A model generated the notes under the pieces. The model had not been told where the DNA came from and searched no databases. It saw nothing but the letters and a program-made list of their open reading frames with translations. Both the position numbers and the translations under genes were made by a program. Below, piece after piece: positions 11,620 to 22,116 of a DNA stretch of 64,000 nt (position 1 is the first letter of the stretch; the number at the start of each line of letters is the position of its first letter). Source of the DNA: Vibrio splendidus (GTDB taxonomy: Bacteria > Pseudomonadota > Gammaproteobacteria > Enterobacterales > Vibrionaceae); NCBI RefSeq assembly GCF_024347615.1, contig NZ_AP025508.1, forward strand, positions 3,658,001 to 3,722,000, written 5' to 3'.

Positions 11620-11985
11620 TTACTTGATTTCAACAGAAGCGCCAACTTCTTCTAGCTGTGCTTTAAGAGCTTCAGCTTCAGCTTTGTCAACGCCTTCTTT
11701 AAGCGCTGCAGGAGCTGAGTCTACAAGACCCTTAGCTTCTTTAAGACCTAGGCCAGTTGCGCCACGTACAGCTTTGATAACTTGTACTTTGTTTGCGCCA
11801 GCGCCAGTAAGGATAACGTCGAATTCAGTTTGCTCAGCAGCAGCTTCAGCAGAAGCACCACCAGCTACAACTGCAGCAGCAGCAGTAACACCGAATTTTT
11901 CTTCCATAGCTTCGATAAGCTCAACAACTTGCATTACAGACATTTCTGCAACTGCGTCTAGGATTTGCTCGTTAGTAATAGACAT
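11620..11985 (-). CDS. rplL: 50S ribosomal protein L7/L12
   Basis: L7/L12 is the multicopy stalk protein of the large subunit and recruits elongation factors and IF2. The 121-residue sequence starts [20 protein letters not shown] and has an alanine-rich hinge around 36-52. The conserved C-terminal domain follows ([20 protein letters not shown], ending [11 protein letters not shown]). It lies 57 bases after rplJ, whose product anchors L12 dimers. An attenuator follows before rpoB, which explains how stalk protein can be made in excess over polymerase. Confidence 0.98.
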   Translation of the reverse strand: MSITNEQILDAVAEMSVMQVVELIEAMEEKFGVTAAAAVVAGGASAEAAAEQTEFDVILTGAGANKVQVIKAVRGATGLGLKEAKGLVDSAPAALKEGVDKAEAEALKAQLEEVGASVEIK

Positions 11986-12042
11986 AACAATTCTCTTTTA
12001 AGTCAACAATAAGTTTAAATAGCAACCAGTGAAAAGCAAGGC

Positions 12043-12537
12043 TTATGCCGCAGCTTCTTCTTTTTGGTCGCGAACAGCAGCGATAGTACGAACCAGCTTG
12101 CCAGCAGAAGCTTCTTTCATGCACATCATTAGGCGTGCGATAGCTTCGTCGTAAGTTGGTAGTGTCGCTAGTACATCAGCATCAGTAACTGCGCCTTCAA
12201 ATGCAGCAGCTTTGATCTCGAATGTTTTGTTCTCTTTAGCGAAGTCTTTGAAAAGACGCGCTGCAGCACCAGGGTGCTCGTTAGAGAACGCAAGTAGGCT
12301 AGGACCAGTAAATGTGTCTTGTAGACACTCATACTCAGTACCTTCTACTGCACGGCGTGCTAGTGTGTTACGAACAACTCTCATGTAAACACCCGCTTCG
12401 CGAGCTTGTTTACGTAGAGAAGTCATCGCGCCAACAGTAACGCCACGAGAGTCAGCTACAACTGCAGAAAGTGCACCACTGGCTGCTTCGTTGACTTCAG
12501 CAACAATTGCTTTTTTGTCTTGAAGATTTAAAGCCAT
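12043..12537 (-). CDS. rplJ: 50S ribosomal protein L10
   Basis: L10 is the base of the ribosomal stalk and binds the L12 dimers and 23S rRNA. The 164-residue protein (E. coli 165) begins [19 protein letters not shown]. It carries [20 protein letters not shown] and [13 protein letters not shown], and ends in the helical L12-binding tail. In E. coli the L10-L12 complex represses its own mRNA in a long leader; a 244-base leader is present here too. It precedes rplL in the rplKAJL-rpoBC operon. Confidence 0.98.
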   Translation of the reverse strand: MALNLQDKKAIVAEVNEAASGALSAVVADSRGVTVGAMTSLRKQAREAGVYMRVVRNTLARRAVEGTEYECLQDTFTGPSLLAFSNEHPGAAARLFKDFAKENKTFEIKAAAFEGAVTDADVLATLPTYDEAIARLMMCMKEASAGKLVRTIAAVRDQKEEAAA

Positions 12538-12781
12538 TTGGATTAACCTCTGGTTGTGATTACAGCACTCAATATAAAATACATTGAGCGTTTACGATGT
12601 TATTCAAAAATGAATAAATTCATTTCAAACGACAACATCGCCTACGTAGGTTTTATTAAGCTTCACCTTAAAAAGGTTCAGCGCCTACGGTCTTGGGATA
12701 GACAGTTATGAATTGCTTCAAAAACCACCCAACCACAAATATTAGGCGCAGAAGTATATACTAAATCTGCGCCAAAGCAAA
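12538..12781 (-). promoter_or_regulatory. rplJ leader with hairpins (probable L10 autoregulation)
   Basis: This 244-base untranslated leader between rplA and rplJ is far longer than other gaps in the operon. Near its 5' end GGCGCAGA and TCTGCGCC (12745-12752 and 12766-12773) form an 8-base stem without a T tract, so it looks like a processing hairpin, not a terminator. E. coli has an L10-L12 translational operator and a secondary promoter in this position. The hairpin is seen; the operator role is inferred by homology. Confidence 0.6.
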
Positions 12782-13486
12782 TTAGTTTGCTTGAGTGTCA
12801 AGACTAGCCTGATCAACAGTAACACCAGCACCCATCGTAGTAGAGATGCTTACTTTCTTCAGGAAAGTACCTTTCGCTGAAGAAGGCTTAGCTTTCTTAA
12901 GAGCAACTAGAAGTGCTTCTAGGTTCTCTTGAAGCTGGTTAGCTTCGAAAGATGCTTTGCCGATAGTAGTGTGGATGATACCGTTCTTGTCGTTACGGTA
13001 ACGAACCTGACCAGCTTTAGCGTTCTTAACCGCTTCAGCAACGTTAGGAGTTACAGTACCAACTTTAGGGTTTGGCATTAGACCGCGTGGACCTAGGATT
13101 GTACCTAGTTGACCAACAACGCGCATTGCATCAGGAGAAGCAACAACAACGTCAAAGTCCATTACGCCTTTTTTCACTTGCTCAGCAAGATCTTCCATAC
13201 CAACGATATCTGCGCCAGCTGCTTTAGCTGCTTCTGCGTTTGCACCTTGAGTGAACACAGCAACGCGGATTTCACGGCCAGTACCGTGAGGTAGCACAGT
13301 TGCGCCACGTACGTTTTGGTCAGATTTACGAGCATCGATGCCTAGGTTAACAGCAACATCTACAGACTCAACGAATTTAGCAGTCGCTAGTTCTTTAAGA
13401 AGAGCAACAGCTTCGTTGATTTCGTATTCTTTAGTTACTTCAACTTTGTCGCGGATTACGCGCATACGCTTAGTAAGTTTTGCCAT
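12782..13486 (-). CDS. rplA: 50S ribosomal protein L1
   Basis: L1 forms the mobile L1 stalk near the E site and, in E. coli, represses translation of rplK-rplA. The 234-residue length equals E. coli L1. Seen are [20 protein letters not shown], the [20 protein letters not shown] segment and the family signature around [15 protein letters not shown]. It starts 4 bases after the rplK stop, consistent with translational coupling. Confidence 0.98.
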   Translation of the reverse strand: MAKLTKRMRVIRDKVEVTKEYEINEAVALLKELATAKFVESVDVAVNLGIDARKSDQNVRGATVLPHGTGREIRVAVFTQGANAEAAKAAGADIVGMEDLAEQVKKGVMDFDVVVASPDAMRVVGQLGTILGPRGLMPNPKVGTVTPNVAEAVKNAKAGQVRYRNDKNGIIHTTIGKASFEANQLQENLEALLVALKKAKPSSAKGTFLKKVSISTTMGAGVTVDQASLDTQAN

Positions 13487-13490
13487 GATC

Positions 13491-13919
13491 TTATCCCTCT
13501 ACCACTAGGCCCATTGAACGAGCAGTACCAGCAATAGAACGCTTCATTGCTTCGATGTCAGCACCAGTCATATCAGCAGCTTTAGTTTCTGCGATTTCCT
13601 GAACTTGAGCGTCAGTTACAGTACCAACTTTCTCAGTGTTTGGACGACCTGAACCAGACTTAACGCCAGCAGCTTTCTTAAGAAGAACAGCAGCAGGTGG
13701 AGTCTTAGTTACGAACGTGAAAGAACGGTCGTTGTAAACAGTAATTACTACTGGAGTAGGTAGACCTTTCTCAACAGATTCTGTTTTTGCGTTGAACGCT
13801 TTACAGAATTCCATGATGTTCACGCCGTGTTGACCTAGAGCAGGACCAACCGGTGGACTTGGGTTTGCCATACCAGCTGCAACTTGCAGTTTGATATAAG
13901 CTTCAACTTTCTTAGCCAT
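13491..13919 (-). CDS. rplK: 50S ribosomal protein L11
   Basis: L11 binds the GTPase-associated centre of 23S rRNA and is needed for RelA activation. From the ATG at 13919 ([20 protein letters not shown]) it is 142 residues, the E. coli length. AGGAA lies 5 bases upstream of this ATG; the open frame extends 20 codons further without a family match, so that part is leader. The proline-rich [19 protein letters not shown] motif and the C-terminal [11 protein letters not shown] are intact. It is the first ribosomal protein gene after the nusG terminator. Confidence 0.98.
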   Translation of the reverse strand: MAKKVEAYIKLQVAAGMANPSPPVGPALGQHGVNIMEFCKAFNAKTESVEKGLPTPVVITVYNDRSFTFVTKTPPAAVLLKKAAGVKSGSGRPNTEKVGTVTDAQVQEIAETKAADMTGADIEAMKRSIAGTARSMGLVVEG

Positions 13920-14006
13920 GATATTTCCTAATTTTTGGGTACATGCGCTAGCCCTAAGGCAAGCTCCCCTTAATTTCAATTAACTCTTTCTTACTTCGAT
14001 AGAAGC

Positions 14007-14043
14007 AAAAAGGCGCGAAATTATAATCATAATTCGCGCCTTT
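14007..14043 (-). terminator. Terminator after nusG
   Basis: A GGCGCGAATTAT/ATAATTTCGCGCC stem followed by five T on the minus strand lies between nusG and rplK. It separates secE-nusG from rplKAJL-rpoBC, as in E. coli. A promoter for rplK should lie nearby but I could not place one convincingly. A perfect DnaA-box 9-mer (TTATCCACA, 14102-14110) lies between this hairpin and nusG. Confidence 0.85.
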
Positions 14044-14131
14044 AACAACCCTAAAAAGGTGGTTTTTTATACTCTTTTATTTTGAACAACTTATGAAGCA
14101 TTTATCCACAGCTTGTTCAAAAATTAGAGTT

Positions 14132-14680
14132 TTAGTCTAGCTTCTCAACTTGACCAAATTCAAGCTCAACCGGTGTTGCACGACCAAAGATCGATACAGA
14201 TACCTTAATGCGGCTTTTCTCGTAATCTACTTCTTCAACTGTACCGTTGAAATCAGCAAACGGACCATCGTTCACACGAACCACTTCACCCGCTTCGAAC
14301 ATTGTCTTAGGACGTGGAGACTCGCTCGCTTTCTCTAGACGGTTCAAGATAGCATCAGCTTCTTTGTCAGTGATTGGTGCAGGACGATCAGAGGTACCAC
14401 CAATGAAGCCCATAACACGAGGGATACTGCGCACTAAGTGCCATGATTCATCATTCATGATCATTTGCACTAATACGTAGCCAGGGAAGAACTTACGTTC
14501 GCTTTTACGGCGTTGACCTGCACGCATTTCCACTACTTCTTCAGTAGGTACTAAAACGTCACCAAAGAACTCTTCCATGTCGTGCATTTTAATATGTTCG
14601 CGTAGCGATTGAGATACACGACCTTCATAGCCAGAAAAGGCTTGAACTACATACCAACGTTTTTTTGGAGCTTCACTCAT
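14132..14680 (-). CDS. nusG: Transcription termination/antitermination factor NusG
   Basis: NusG binds RNA polymerase to suppress pausing and links it to Rho or, through S10, to ribosomes. It also takes part in rRNA antitermination. The 182-residue protein (E. coli 181) has the NGN domain ([21 protein letters not shown], then [10 protein letters not shown]). The C-terminal KOW domain follows ([21 protein letters not shown]). It starts 13 bases after secE and is presumably cotranscribed with it. A terminator follows. Confidence 0.98.
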   Translation of the reverse strand: MSEAPKKRWYVVQAFSGYEGRVSQSLREHIKMHDMEEFFGDVLVPTEEVVEMRAGQRRKSERKFFPGYVLVQMIMNDESWHLVRSIPRVMGFIGGTSDRPAPITDKEADAILNRLEKASESPRPKTMFEAGEVVRVNDGPFADFNGTVEEVDYEKSRIKVSVSIFGRATPVELEFGQVEKLD

Positions 14681-14693
14681 GAATCAGAACCCT

Positions 14694-15071
14694 CTACACC
14701 CCAGTCGCTAGAGAAACTAAACGGACCATAATGCCGTCAATTCCCCAAAGCACTAGAGACATAACAATACATACAGCTAAAACGATCAATGTAGTTTGCA
14801 TAGTTTCTTGGCGAGTAGGCCAAACAACTTTACGAATCTCCATACGAGATTCTTTTGCAAAATCGATCGCAGCTTTACCTTTAACTGTTGTTGCTGCAAC
14901 GCCTAGTGCGGCAGCAATCAGCACAACTACACCTGCAGCGCGAATTACAACAGACAATTCACCATACAGGTAATTACCCACAACAGCAGCAGCCAACAGT
15001 ACAAAAGCGACTACCCACTTCATTGTATCTGCTGCACCTGAGCTATCAGGAGTTTCAGCGTTTGCTTTCAT
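14694..15071 (-). CDS. secE: Preprotein translocase subunit SecE
   Basis: SecE is the clamp subunit of the SecYEG inner-membrane channel. The 125-residue protein (E. coli 127) has three hydrophobic segments, about 18-36, 42-60 and 93-114. The conserved amphipathic stretch [20 protein letters not shown] precedes the last one and contains the family-defining WPTRQE. It is the first gene after the tufB terminator and is followed closely by nusG. Confidence 0.97.
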   Translation of the reverse strand: MKANAETPDSSGAADTMKWVVAFVLLAAAVVGNYLYGELSVVIRAAGVVVLIAAALGVAATTVKGKAAIDFAKESRMEIRKVVWPTRQETMQTTLIVLAVCIVMSLVLWGIDGIMVRLVSLATGV

Positions 15072-15247
15072 AAAACCAACCTGTGATAAGTCTTAAATAT
15101 AGACGACAATAACCCCGCTGTTGCAGGGCACATTCCTTTGCGTTGCAAAACAACACATCTAACAGTCATTTTAGTCAAAAAGACCGTTTAATTCTTTGCT
15201 AAGAGCTAAAATTGATGCCAAAACATCCAACTCTTTTTTCAGCGAAG

Positions 15248-15275
15248 AAAAAGGGCATCAAATGATGCCCTTTTT
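15248..15275 (-). terminator. tufB terminator (bidirectional)
   Basis: The perfect stem GGGCATCA/TGATGCCC is flanked by five A and five T. It lies 20 bases after the tufB stop and isolates the tRNA-tufB unit from secE. Confidence 0.92.
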
Positions 15276-15294
15276 ACTAGTGGTTCGTCAAATC

Positions 15295-16479
15295 TTATGC
15301 AAAGATTTTAGCTACAACACCAGCACCAACTGTACGGCCACCTTCGCGGATTGCGAAACGTAGACCTTCGTCCATTGCGATTGGAGCGATTAGCTCAACA
15401 GTCATTTGAACGTTGTCACCTGGCATTACCATTTCTACGCCTTCTGGTAGAGTGATATCGCCTGTTACGTCAGTTGTACGGAAGTAGAACTGTGGACGGT
15501 AACCCTTGAAGAAAGGAGTGTGACGGCCGCCTTCGTCTTTAGAAAGTACGTATACTTCAGACTCAAACTTAGTGTGTGGGTTGATTGAACCTTTAGCAGA
15601 AAGTACTTGGCCACGTTCAACGTCATCACGCTTAGTACCACGTAGAAGTGCACCAACGTTCTCACCTGCACGACCTTCGTCAAGCAGTTTACGGAACATT
15701 TCAACACCAGTACAAGTAGTAAGAGTAGTTTCTTTGATACCAACGATTTCTACTTCGTCACCTACACGTAGGATACCGCGCTCGATACGACCAGTAACTA
15801 CTGTACCACGACCTTGGATTGAGAATACATCTTCAATAGGAAGTAGGAACGGTAGATCAACAGCACGCTCTGGAAGTGGAATGTAAGAATCTAGTGCTTC
15901 TGCAAGCTCAACGATCTTGTCTTCCCACTGCTTTTCGCCGTTTAGAGCGCCAAGTGCAGAACCTTGAATTACTGGAAGGTCGTCTCCTGGGTACTCGTAC
16001 TCAGAAAGAAGTTCACGTACTTCCATTTCTACTAGCTCAAGTAGCTCTTCGTCATCAACCATGTCACATTTGTTCATGAATACGATGATGTAAGGGATAC
16101 CAACTTGACGACCAAGTAGGATGTGCTCACGTGTTTGTGGCATAGGGCCATCTGTAGCAGCAACAACTAGGATACCGCCGTCCATTTGAGCAGCACCAGT
16201 GATCATGTTTTTAACATAATCGGCGTGTCCAGGACAGTCTACGTGTGCGTAGTGACGTTCAGGAGTATCGTACTCAACGTGAGAAGTTGCGATTGTGATA
16301 CCGCGCTCGCGCTCTTCTGGAGCGTTATCGATAGATGCGAAATCTTTAGCAACACCGCCGTACACTTTTGCAAGTGTAGTACAGATAGCAGCAGTTAGAG
16401 TTGTTTTACCGTGGTCAACGTGGCCGATAGTACCAACGTTTACGTGCGGTTTCGTACGTTCAAATTTTTCTTTAGACAT
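15295..16479 (-). CDS. tufB: Elongation factor Tu
   Basis: EF-Tu delivers aminoacyl-tRNA to the ribosomal A site. From the ATG at 16479 ([20 protein letters not shown]) the protein is 394 residues, as in E. coli. GTPase motifs are intact: GHVDHGKT at 19-26, DCPGH near 81, NKCD near 136 and GSAL near 173. The 18 codons of open frame upstream include the ribosome site (AGAGGG) and are not translated. It follows four tRNA genes whose products it carries, so I name it tufB from the conserved context; no second tuf copy lies in this window. Confidence 0.98.
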   Translation of the reverse strand: MSKEKFERTKPHVNVGTIGHVDHGKTTLTAAICTTLAKVYGGVAKDFASIDNAPEERERGITIATSHVEYDTPERHYAHVDCPGHADYVKNMITGAAQMDGGILVVAATDGPMPQTREHILLGRQVGIPYIIVFMNKCDMVDDEELLELVEMEVRELLSEYEYPGDDLPVIQGSALGALNGEKQWEDKIVELAEALDSYIPLPERAVDLPFLLPIEDVFSIQGRGTVVTGRIERGILRVGDEVEIVGIKETTLTTCTGVEMFRKLLDEGRAGENVGALLRGTKRDDVERGQVLSAKGSINPHTKFESEVYVLSKDEGGRHTPFFKGYRPQFYFRTTDVTGDITLPEGVEMVMPGDNVQMTVELIAPIAMDEGLRFAIREGGRTVGAGVVAKIFA

Positions 16480-16574
16480 GGGGTGTCCCTCTAGGTACGG
16501 ATTAGGTGGCTTAAAATAAGACCACGCAACCAAAAAAAATGGTTTTCTTTATTAAAGGAGAAGAAGCTTTAGAC

Positions 16575-16650
16575 TGGTGCTAATACCCAGAGTCGAACTG
16601 GGGGCCTCACCCTTACCAAGGGTGCGCTCTACCGACTGAGCTATATCAGC
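16575..16650 (-). tRNA. thrT: tRNA-Thr (GGT)
   Basis: A 76-base cloverleaf with encoded CCA; acceptor GCTGATA pairs with TATTAGC and the anticodon loop TTGGTAA gives GGT. It is last of the four tRNAs before tufB, equivalent to E. coli thrT. Confidence 0.97.
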
Positions 16651-16664
16651 ACACAAAAATGAGT

Positions 16665-16739
<75 letters not shown>

Positions 16740-16777
16740 AACACGTAACTCTTTTGAGCTATTTAACCTTTAGAATA

Positions 16778-16862
<85 letters not shown>

Positions 16863-16907
16863 AAATTTTGATCTTTCTCTCGCTCTCTATAAATAGAAGG
16901 GAGAAAG

Positions 16908-16983
<76 letters not shown>

Positions 16984-17193
16984 ACAAGTGGGGCGCATTT
17001 TATTGAATGATTTTCCACCTTGCAATAGTAAATTGCAAAAAAGTGCAAAATTCTCTTATCAAATTCCTATATACGGTTATTTAGCTCAAGGTTTCTGCCT
17101 TTAATCCACATCTAGTAAAGGAAGATATTTAATTTATCTATCGCTTGATGTATTTTCCATGCACTTGTTTTGTTATCCACTATAGAGTTTTGT

Positions 17194-18117
17194 ATGAGCC
17201 CATTTATGTCATTTGACCGCGCGCAGTGGTCTGAACTAAGGAATTTAGTTCCAATGACACTTTCTGAGAGCGATTTGAAAGAGCTTCAAGGCATCAATGA
17301 AAAGCTGACAATGGAAGAAGCAGTAGAGATTTATCTACCGTTATCGCGCCTGTTAAACCTCTATGTGGCCGCTCGACAAAATAGAAACTCAGTGCTTCAT
17401 CAATTTCTGGATAAGAAAGAAACTGCGCCACCATTCATCATTGGCATTGCTGGCAGTGTAGCAGTAGGGAAAAGTACAACAGCTCGTCTATTGAAAGCTT
17501 TGCTATCTCGTTGGGAAAACCACCCTAAAGTTGAGCTAGTTACGACAGATGGCTTCTTATATCCAAATGAAATATTGGAAGAAAAAGGATTAATGAGTAA
17601 GAAAGGGTTCCCTGAGTCCTATGATATCAAAGCGCTAGTCAATTTTGTTTCAGACGTAAAGGCATGTAAGCGTAATGTGACTGCACCTGTGTACTCTCAT
17701 CTCACCTACAACATTACCAAGGAAGTAAAAGAGGTCGACTTACCCGATGTGCTCATTATTGAAGGGCTCAACGTTTTACAAAGCGGTATGAATTACCCAC
17801 ATGAGCCTCATAGAGTCTTCATTTCAGACTTCCTCGACTTCTCATTGTATGTCGATGCTGAAAGCGCTCAAATTCAACAATGGTATGTAAATCGTTTTAT
17901 GAAGTTTCGTGAAGGTGCCTTCGCTAAACCTGGTTCATATTTCGGGCACTACACTAAATTATCAGATCTTGCCGCTAAGGAAAAAGCAGAAGGTATTTGG
18001 CAATCAATCAATGGTTTAAACCTAGAGCAGAATATCCTTCCGACCAGAGAAAGGGCTCACCTGATTTTACGCAAAGGCGCAGATCATATGGTTGAGGAAG
18101 TGTTACTAAGAAAATAA
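17194..18117 (+). CDS. coaA: Pantothenate kinase type I
   Basis: CoaA phosphorylates pantothenate, the first and feedback-regulated step of coenzyme A synthesis. The P-loop GSVAVGKS lies at residues 87-94 and is followed by the type I segments [21 protein letters not shown] and [11 protein letters not shown]. The C-terminus is [20 protein letters not shown] start at the ATG at 17194 ([12 protein letters not shown], 307 residues; E. coli 316); an earlier TTG at 17170 lacks family support. The ribosome site is weak (TAGAG). It is divergent from the tRNA-tufB operon and convergent with birA. Confidence 0.95.
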   Translation: MSPFMSFDRAQWSELRNLVPMTLSESDLKELQGINEKLTMEEAVEIYLPLSRLLNLYVAARQNRNSVLHQFLDKKETAPPFIIGIAGSVAVGKSTTARLLKALLSRWENHPKVELVTTDGFLYPNEILEEKGLMSKKGFPESYDIKALVNFVSDVKACKRNVTAPVYSHLTYNITKEVKEVDLPDVLIIEGLNVLQSGMNYPHEPHRVFISDFLDFSLYVDAESAQIQQWYVNRFMKFREGAFAKPGSYFGHYTKLSDLAAKEKAEGIWQSINGLNLEQNILPTRERAHLILRKGADHMVEEVLLRK

Positions 18118-18124
18118 TAACCTC

Positions 18125-19090
18125 TTAGTCCCCTTTTCTTAGGGATATCTCTCCACCGATATAGCTCTCAACACCGTTCTCAGTTTTGATCAGCACGGCA
18201 CCTTGTTCATCGATACCCTGTACAACACCTTCTATTTCTCTAGGTCCAATGATCAGTCTAACGTTGCGACCTAAGAAGTTATCTAAACGATTCCAGCGTT
18301 CGACAAAATTCGACATCCCTTTCAACTCATAGTCGGCAAGTGACTTGTCCCAAGCATTGATCAGAGCCTGTGCTAACTGGTTACGGTCGGGCACTTTTCC
18401 ATCACAGACCTCTTTGAGAGACGTCCACGGCTGACCAATACCTGATGTTGTCGGGTCCATGGACAGGTTTAGTCCCAAACCAATAACAATATGAGCAGCG
18501 CCACCAGACTGTCCTGACAACTCGACTAAAATACCCGCGAGTTTCTTGTCATTATGGTAAAGATCATTCGGCCATTTCAGTTTAACGCCTTCAACACCCA
18601 TCTCTTCCAAGGCTTCAACAACAGCAACGCCAACGACAAGGCTTAACCCCATAGCGGCAGCCATGCCTGCATCAAGCCTCCAATACATTGAAAGGTAAAG
18701 ATTTGCACCAAATGGCGATACCCACTCTCTTCCACGACGTCCACGACCTGCAGCTTGATATTCAGCAATACAGACCGACCCCGATTCGAGGGTATTAGTA
18801 CGCTCTAACAGGTGTTGGTTTGTTGAACCTATGATTGGAATGAGTTCAAGAGAAGCATCACGACTCACAGCAGACAATTTTTCTTGGTCAAGCATATCTA
18901 AACGACTGGCTAGCTTATAACCTTTGCCTTGTACTCGATAGATATCTAACCCCCACTCTTGGATACCTTTAATGTGCTTACTGATAGCCGCTCGTGATAC
19001 ACCGATCATTTCACCTAAGTCTTCACCAGAATGAAACTCACCATCGGCAAGACATCTCAATAGTGCAAGCTTGGTACTGTGCTCTCTCAT
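18125..19090 (-). CDS. birA: Biotin-protein ligase and biotin operon repressor
   Basis: BirA makes biotinyl-5'-AMP and attaches biotin to the acetyl-CoA carboxylase carrier protein; without acceptor it represses biotin genes. The 321-residue bifunctional form has an N-terminal winged helix (about 1-60, IGVSRAAISKHIKGIQEWGL). The ligase domain follows with the biotinyl-AMP loop GRGRRGREW and KLKWPNDLY. The C-terminal SH3-like domain is present. Its ATG overlaps the murB stop codon (ATGA, 19087-19090), so the two are translationally coupled. Confidence 0.97.
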   Translation of the reverse strand: MREHSTKLALLRCLADGEFHSGEDLGEMIGVSRAAISKHIKGIQEWGLDIYRVQGKGYKLASRLDMLDQEKLSAVSRDASLELIPIIGSTNQHLLERTNTLESGSVCIAEYQAAGRGRRGREWVSPFGANLYLSMYWRLDAGMAAAMGLSLVVGVAVVEALEEMGVEGVKLKWPNDLYHNDKKLAGILVELSGQSGGAAHIVIGLGLNLSMDPTTSGIGQPWTSLKEVCDGKVPDRNQLAQALINAWDKSLADYELKGMSNFVERWNRLDNFLGRNVRLIIGPREIEGVVQGIDEQGAVLIKTENGVESYIGGEISLRKGD

Positions 19091-20133
19091 GCCAATGACT
19101 CCAAAGCTTTATCTAGGTTTGTCTCACAGTCTCGTCCCATAAAACGCACTTCATGTTCCAATCGAATATCGAATTTATTCAAGACTGATTGACGCACTCG
19201 CTCTGCAAGCTTAAGGATATCCACAGCAGAAGCCTCATCATAATTGATGATAACTAATGCTTGGTTTGGGTGAACTTGAGCCCCACCTTCTGTCACGCCT
19301 TTGAACTGGCATTGATCAATCAGCCAACCTGCAGCTACTTTGATCATGCCATTACTCTCATAGCCGACAATGTTGGGATATAGAGCTAACAAGCGATCAA
19401 AATGATCTTTGGTGATCACAGGGTTTTTGAAGAAGCTACCCGCATTGCCTTGGACTCTAGGATCTGGCAACTTACTTGAACGGATAGCGCATACTTCATC
19501 AAATATAGTACGAGGAGAGAGAGTCTCAGCTGGTAGGCTTTTTAACGGACCATAGTGATTACATGGATTCCACTCTTTAGGTAGGGTCAAACCAATCGCA
19601 ACAACAATCGCTTTGCCATAGAGAGCATGTTTAAAAATAGAATCTCGGTAGCCAAAGAGACATTCCTCTTTGCTTAACCGCTTAACTGTATAAGTATCCA
19701 GATAAAGAATATCAACATATTCGCATACGTCTTGCAGTTCAACACCATACGCACCAATATTCTGAATCGGAGCAGAACCTGAACAACCTGGTATCATTGC
19801 GAGGTTTTCTAGACCACCCAGACCTTTATCAACACTCCACTCAACCAAGCTTGGCCAATCCTCACCACCACTCACATGCAAAAGGTGATGACGGTCCGTC
19901 TCGGTCAGCTCAATCCCAGCTAATTTATTCACAATGATCAAACCAGCGAAATGCTTGGTAAAAAGCATATTGCTGCCCTTACCCAGAATTAACTTAGGTG
20001 AAGTTGACCATTTAGGATTCCTATAAACCGAAATCAGTTCGTCGATCGTGGTTACTTCAACCAACGCATCACAGGTCTGATCGATAGAAAAAGTATGAAC
20101 ATTTTTTAAACTAGCATTGAGATGGAATTGCAT
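19087..20133 (-). CDS. murB: UDP-N-acetylenolpyruvoylglucosamine reductase
   Basis: MurB reduces UDP-GlcNAc-enolpyruvate to UDP-MurNAc with NADPH, the second committed peptidoglycan step in the cytoplasm. Type I MurB features are the FAD-binding LGKGSNMLF, NLAMIPGCSGSAPIQNIGAY and the catalytic-serine segment GNAGSFFKNP. AAGWLIDQCQFKG and a C-terminal LEHEVRFMG glutamate region follow. I start at the ATG at 20133 (MQFHLNAS, 348 residues); a TTG at 20145 is possible but less likely. It overlaps birA by 4 bases, the E. coli arrangement. Confidence 0.96.
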   Translation of the reverse strand: MQFHLNASLKNVHTFSIDQTCDALVEVTTIDELISVYRNPKWSTSPKLILGKGSNMLFTKHFAGLIIVNKLAGIELTETDRHHLLHVSGGEDWPSLVEWSVDKGLGGLENLAMIPGCSGSAPIQNIGAYGVELQDVCEYVDILYLDTYTVKRLSKEECLFGYRDSIFKHALYGKAIVVAIGLTLPKEWNPCNHYGPLKSLPAETLSPRTIFDEVCAIRSSKLPDPRVQGNAGSFFKNPVITKDHFDRLLALYPNIVGYESNGMIKVAAGWLIDQCQFKGVTEGGAQVHPNQALVIINYDEASAVDILKLAERVRQSVLNKFDIRLEHEVRFMGRDCETNLDKALESLA

Positions 20134-20199
20134 GGCGATATTCAATTAACTTACACTGCCATCATTCTACAGCAGATAAACCAATGGCGCAGTGACTGA

Positions 20200-20631
20200 A
20201 TGAACAATGTCATCATTACTCAATTAGACCCAGTAAAGGTTCCCCTAGTTAAACGTTTCTATAAGGAACATTATCCAACGGGAAAAGCGAACAAGAGTGA
20301 ACTGATCTATTCGTTATTACTAGATAACGAGCTTTGTGGTGTCGTGCGTTTTCGCACCATTGAAGATAATCGCTTACTTACTGGTATGGCGATATCAAAA
20401 CAACATCGTGGTAAGCAATTAGGCTCTCTGCTTATGGACTATTGTGCGAAACATACGCTAACAGAAAGCGATTATTGCTTTGCTTATGCTCATCTCACCA
20501 ACTTTTACTCTCGACACAAGTTCATGCAAGTAGACCCAACAGATCTTCCTAATGGCCTAAGAGTTTTGTACGAGCGCTATTCGAATAGCGGAAAAGATCT
20601 CATTCCTATGCATTATCAGCAAAATTGTTAG
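20200..20631 (+). CDS. GNAT-family N-acetyltransferase, substrate unknown
   Basis: This small cytoplasmic acetyltransferase-fold protein has 143 residues. The acetyl-CoA-binding motif A is seen as MAISKQHRGKQLGSLLMDYC (about 63-82), a variant of the Q/RxxGxG/A loop. The preceding strand ELCGVVRFR and the C-terminal NFYSRHKFMQVDP, the usual FYxxxGF element, complete the fold. It has no signal peptide or membrane segment. It lies divergent from murB and 91 bases before pssA on the same strand, so the two could share a transcript. The acetylated substrate cannot be predicted. Confidence 0.85.
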   Translation: MNNVIITQLDPVKVPLVKRFYKEHYPTGKANKSELIYSLLLDNELCGVVRFRTIEDNRLLTGMAISKQHRGKQLGSLLMDYCAKHTLTESDYCFAYAHLTNFYSRHKFMQVDPTDLPNGLRVLYERYSNSGKDLIPMHYQQNC

Positions 20632-20722
20632 AGAATGCCTCGATTATCTAGTATTTCATGCTATCCCTTTGGTAAAATTGAAGGTTCGCAATTTTGCATA
20701 TTTTTAAGGTAAAACAGTCAAT

Positions 20723-22063
20723 ATGATTGCCAGTAGGAATCCATTCATACAGTTGCCAACCATAGCGCAGAATCCTGACAAGTTTGAAGTACTACTATCA
20801 GCGCAAGAGTTTAGAGCTCGCTTACTTGATGAGATATCTCGCGCAACAACTCGTATTAGTTTAGTCGCTTTATATCTTGAAGATGATGAGGCTGGCCGTG
20901 AGATCCTAACTGCCTTATATGAAGCAAAGCAAAAGAATCCAGAATTAGATGTGAGTGTGTGTGTCGATTGGCACAGAGCTCAACGTGGATTGATTGGCGC
21001 GGAGTCTTCTGAAGGCAATGCAGCCATGTATAAAGAGTTTGCGGAAAAATATCAGCACTCTGTACCCGTCTATGGCATTCCAGTTCGCGGCAAAGAAGTC
21101 TTTGGCGTATTGCACTTAAAAGGCTTTATCGTCGATGACAGCGTGATATACAGCGGTGCAAGCCTTAACAATATCTACCTGAACTACCATGACCGCTATC
21201 GCTTTGATCGTTACCACGTTTTAAACAACGCAACGCTTGCTGATACAATGTTTACATACGTACACGAACAGATGGTCTCAGACATTGCTGTTTATGATTT
21301 GGCTGATAAGAACAAACCAGCTACCAAAGAACTGAAACCTGCAATTCGTCAGTTCCGAGCATCGTTAGCAAGATCTCAATATCAATTCGATGGTCAAGAT
21401 GTTTCTCCCGAACAAGTCGCTGTGACACCATTGGTAGGTATCGGCAAGAGACGTAACCGTCTGAATCAGGGAATCAATCAACTTGTCGCTCAGGCTAAAG
21501 ACGAGATCTTCATTTGTACGCCTTACTTCAATTTCCCACCGAGTCTAGCAAAAGAAGTAAAGAGAGCGCTTAAACGTGGCGTAAAGGTCAGTATTGTTGT
21601 TGGTGATAAGACAGCCAATGACTTCTTTATCTCCCCAGAGGAAGAGTTTAAAACGATTGGTGGTTTACCATACCTTTACGAGTTGAACCTGCGTCGTTTT
21701 GCTAAAGCCAACGAAGCTCATATTGCTAGTCGTAACCTTTCGATTCGACTTTGGCAACACGATTCAAATAGCTTCCATCTAAAGGGTATTTGGGTCGATA
21801 AGCGCTACATGCTTCTAACAGGTAATAACCTAAATCCTCGAGCATGGAAACTGGATCTAGAAAACGGTATCTTTATCCAAGATAACTACCATCATCTAAC
21901 AGACAAGTTCCAGGCTGAAGTAGATAATATTCTTCAACACACTCAGCTAATCTGCACTTATAAGCAATTGGACAAGGTTGAGAGCTATCCGATGGAGGTT
22001 CAGAAGTTGATTCGTAAGATCACTCGTGTCAAAGCCGATAGAGTCCTTAAACAAATATTGTAG
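20723..22063 (+). CDS. pssA: CDP-diacylglycerol-serine O-phosphatidyltransferase
   Basis: PssA makes phosphatidylserine from CDP-diacylglycerol and serine, the committed step to phosphatidylethanolamine. It is the Gram-negative phospholipase D-superfamily type. Two HKD motifs are present: HLKGFIVDD (H131, K133, D138) and HLKGIWVD (H352, K354, D359). The 446-residue length is close to E. coli PssA (451), and CVDWHRAQRG, TPYFNFPP and TGNNLNPRAWKLDLENG are conserved. It lacks membrane segments, consistent with the peripheral E. coli enzyme. A terminator follows. Confidence 0.97.
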   Translation: MIASRNPFIQLPTIAQNPDKFEVLLSAQEFRARLLDEISRATTRISLVALYLEDDEAGREILTALYEAKQKNPELDVSVCVDWHRAQRGLIGAESSEGNAAMYKEFAEKYQHSVPVYGIPVRGKEVFGVLHLKGFIVDDSVIYSGASLNNIYLNYHDRYRFDRYHVLNNATLADTMFTYVHEQMVSDIAVYDLADKNKPATKELKPAIRQFRASLARSQYQFDGQDVSPEQVAVTPLVGIGKRRNRLNQGINQLVAQAKDEIFICTPYFNFPPSLAKEVKRALKRGVKVSIVVGDKTANDFFISPEEEFKTIGGLPYLYELNLRRFAKANEAHIASRNLSIRLWQHDSNSFHLKGIWVDKRYMLLTGNNLNPRAWKLDLENGIFIQDNYHHLTDKFQAEVDNILQHTQLICTYKQLDKVESYPMEVQKLIRKITRVKADRVLKQIL

Positions 22064-22090
22064 TCGATGTATTAGAAACATTATTTATCA

Positions 22091-22116
22091 ACGCCTAGTA
22101 AACGCTAGGCGTTTTT
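22091..22116 (+). terminator. pssA terminator
   Basis: An ACGCCTAG/CTAGGCGT stem with a 6-base loop is followed by T's (TTTT after the stem), 27 bases past the pssA stop. Confidence 0.9.

Noticed and set aside
11567..12001. A 144-residue plus-strand open frame over rplL
   Set aside because: It is alanine/serine-rich because it mirrors the alanine-rich L7/L12 gene, and it has no independent support.
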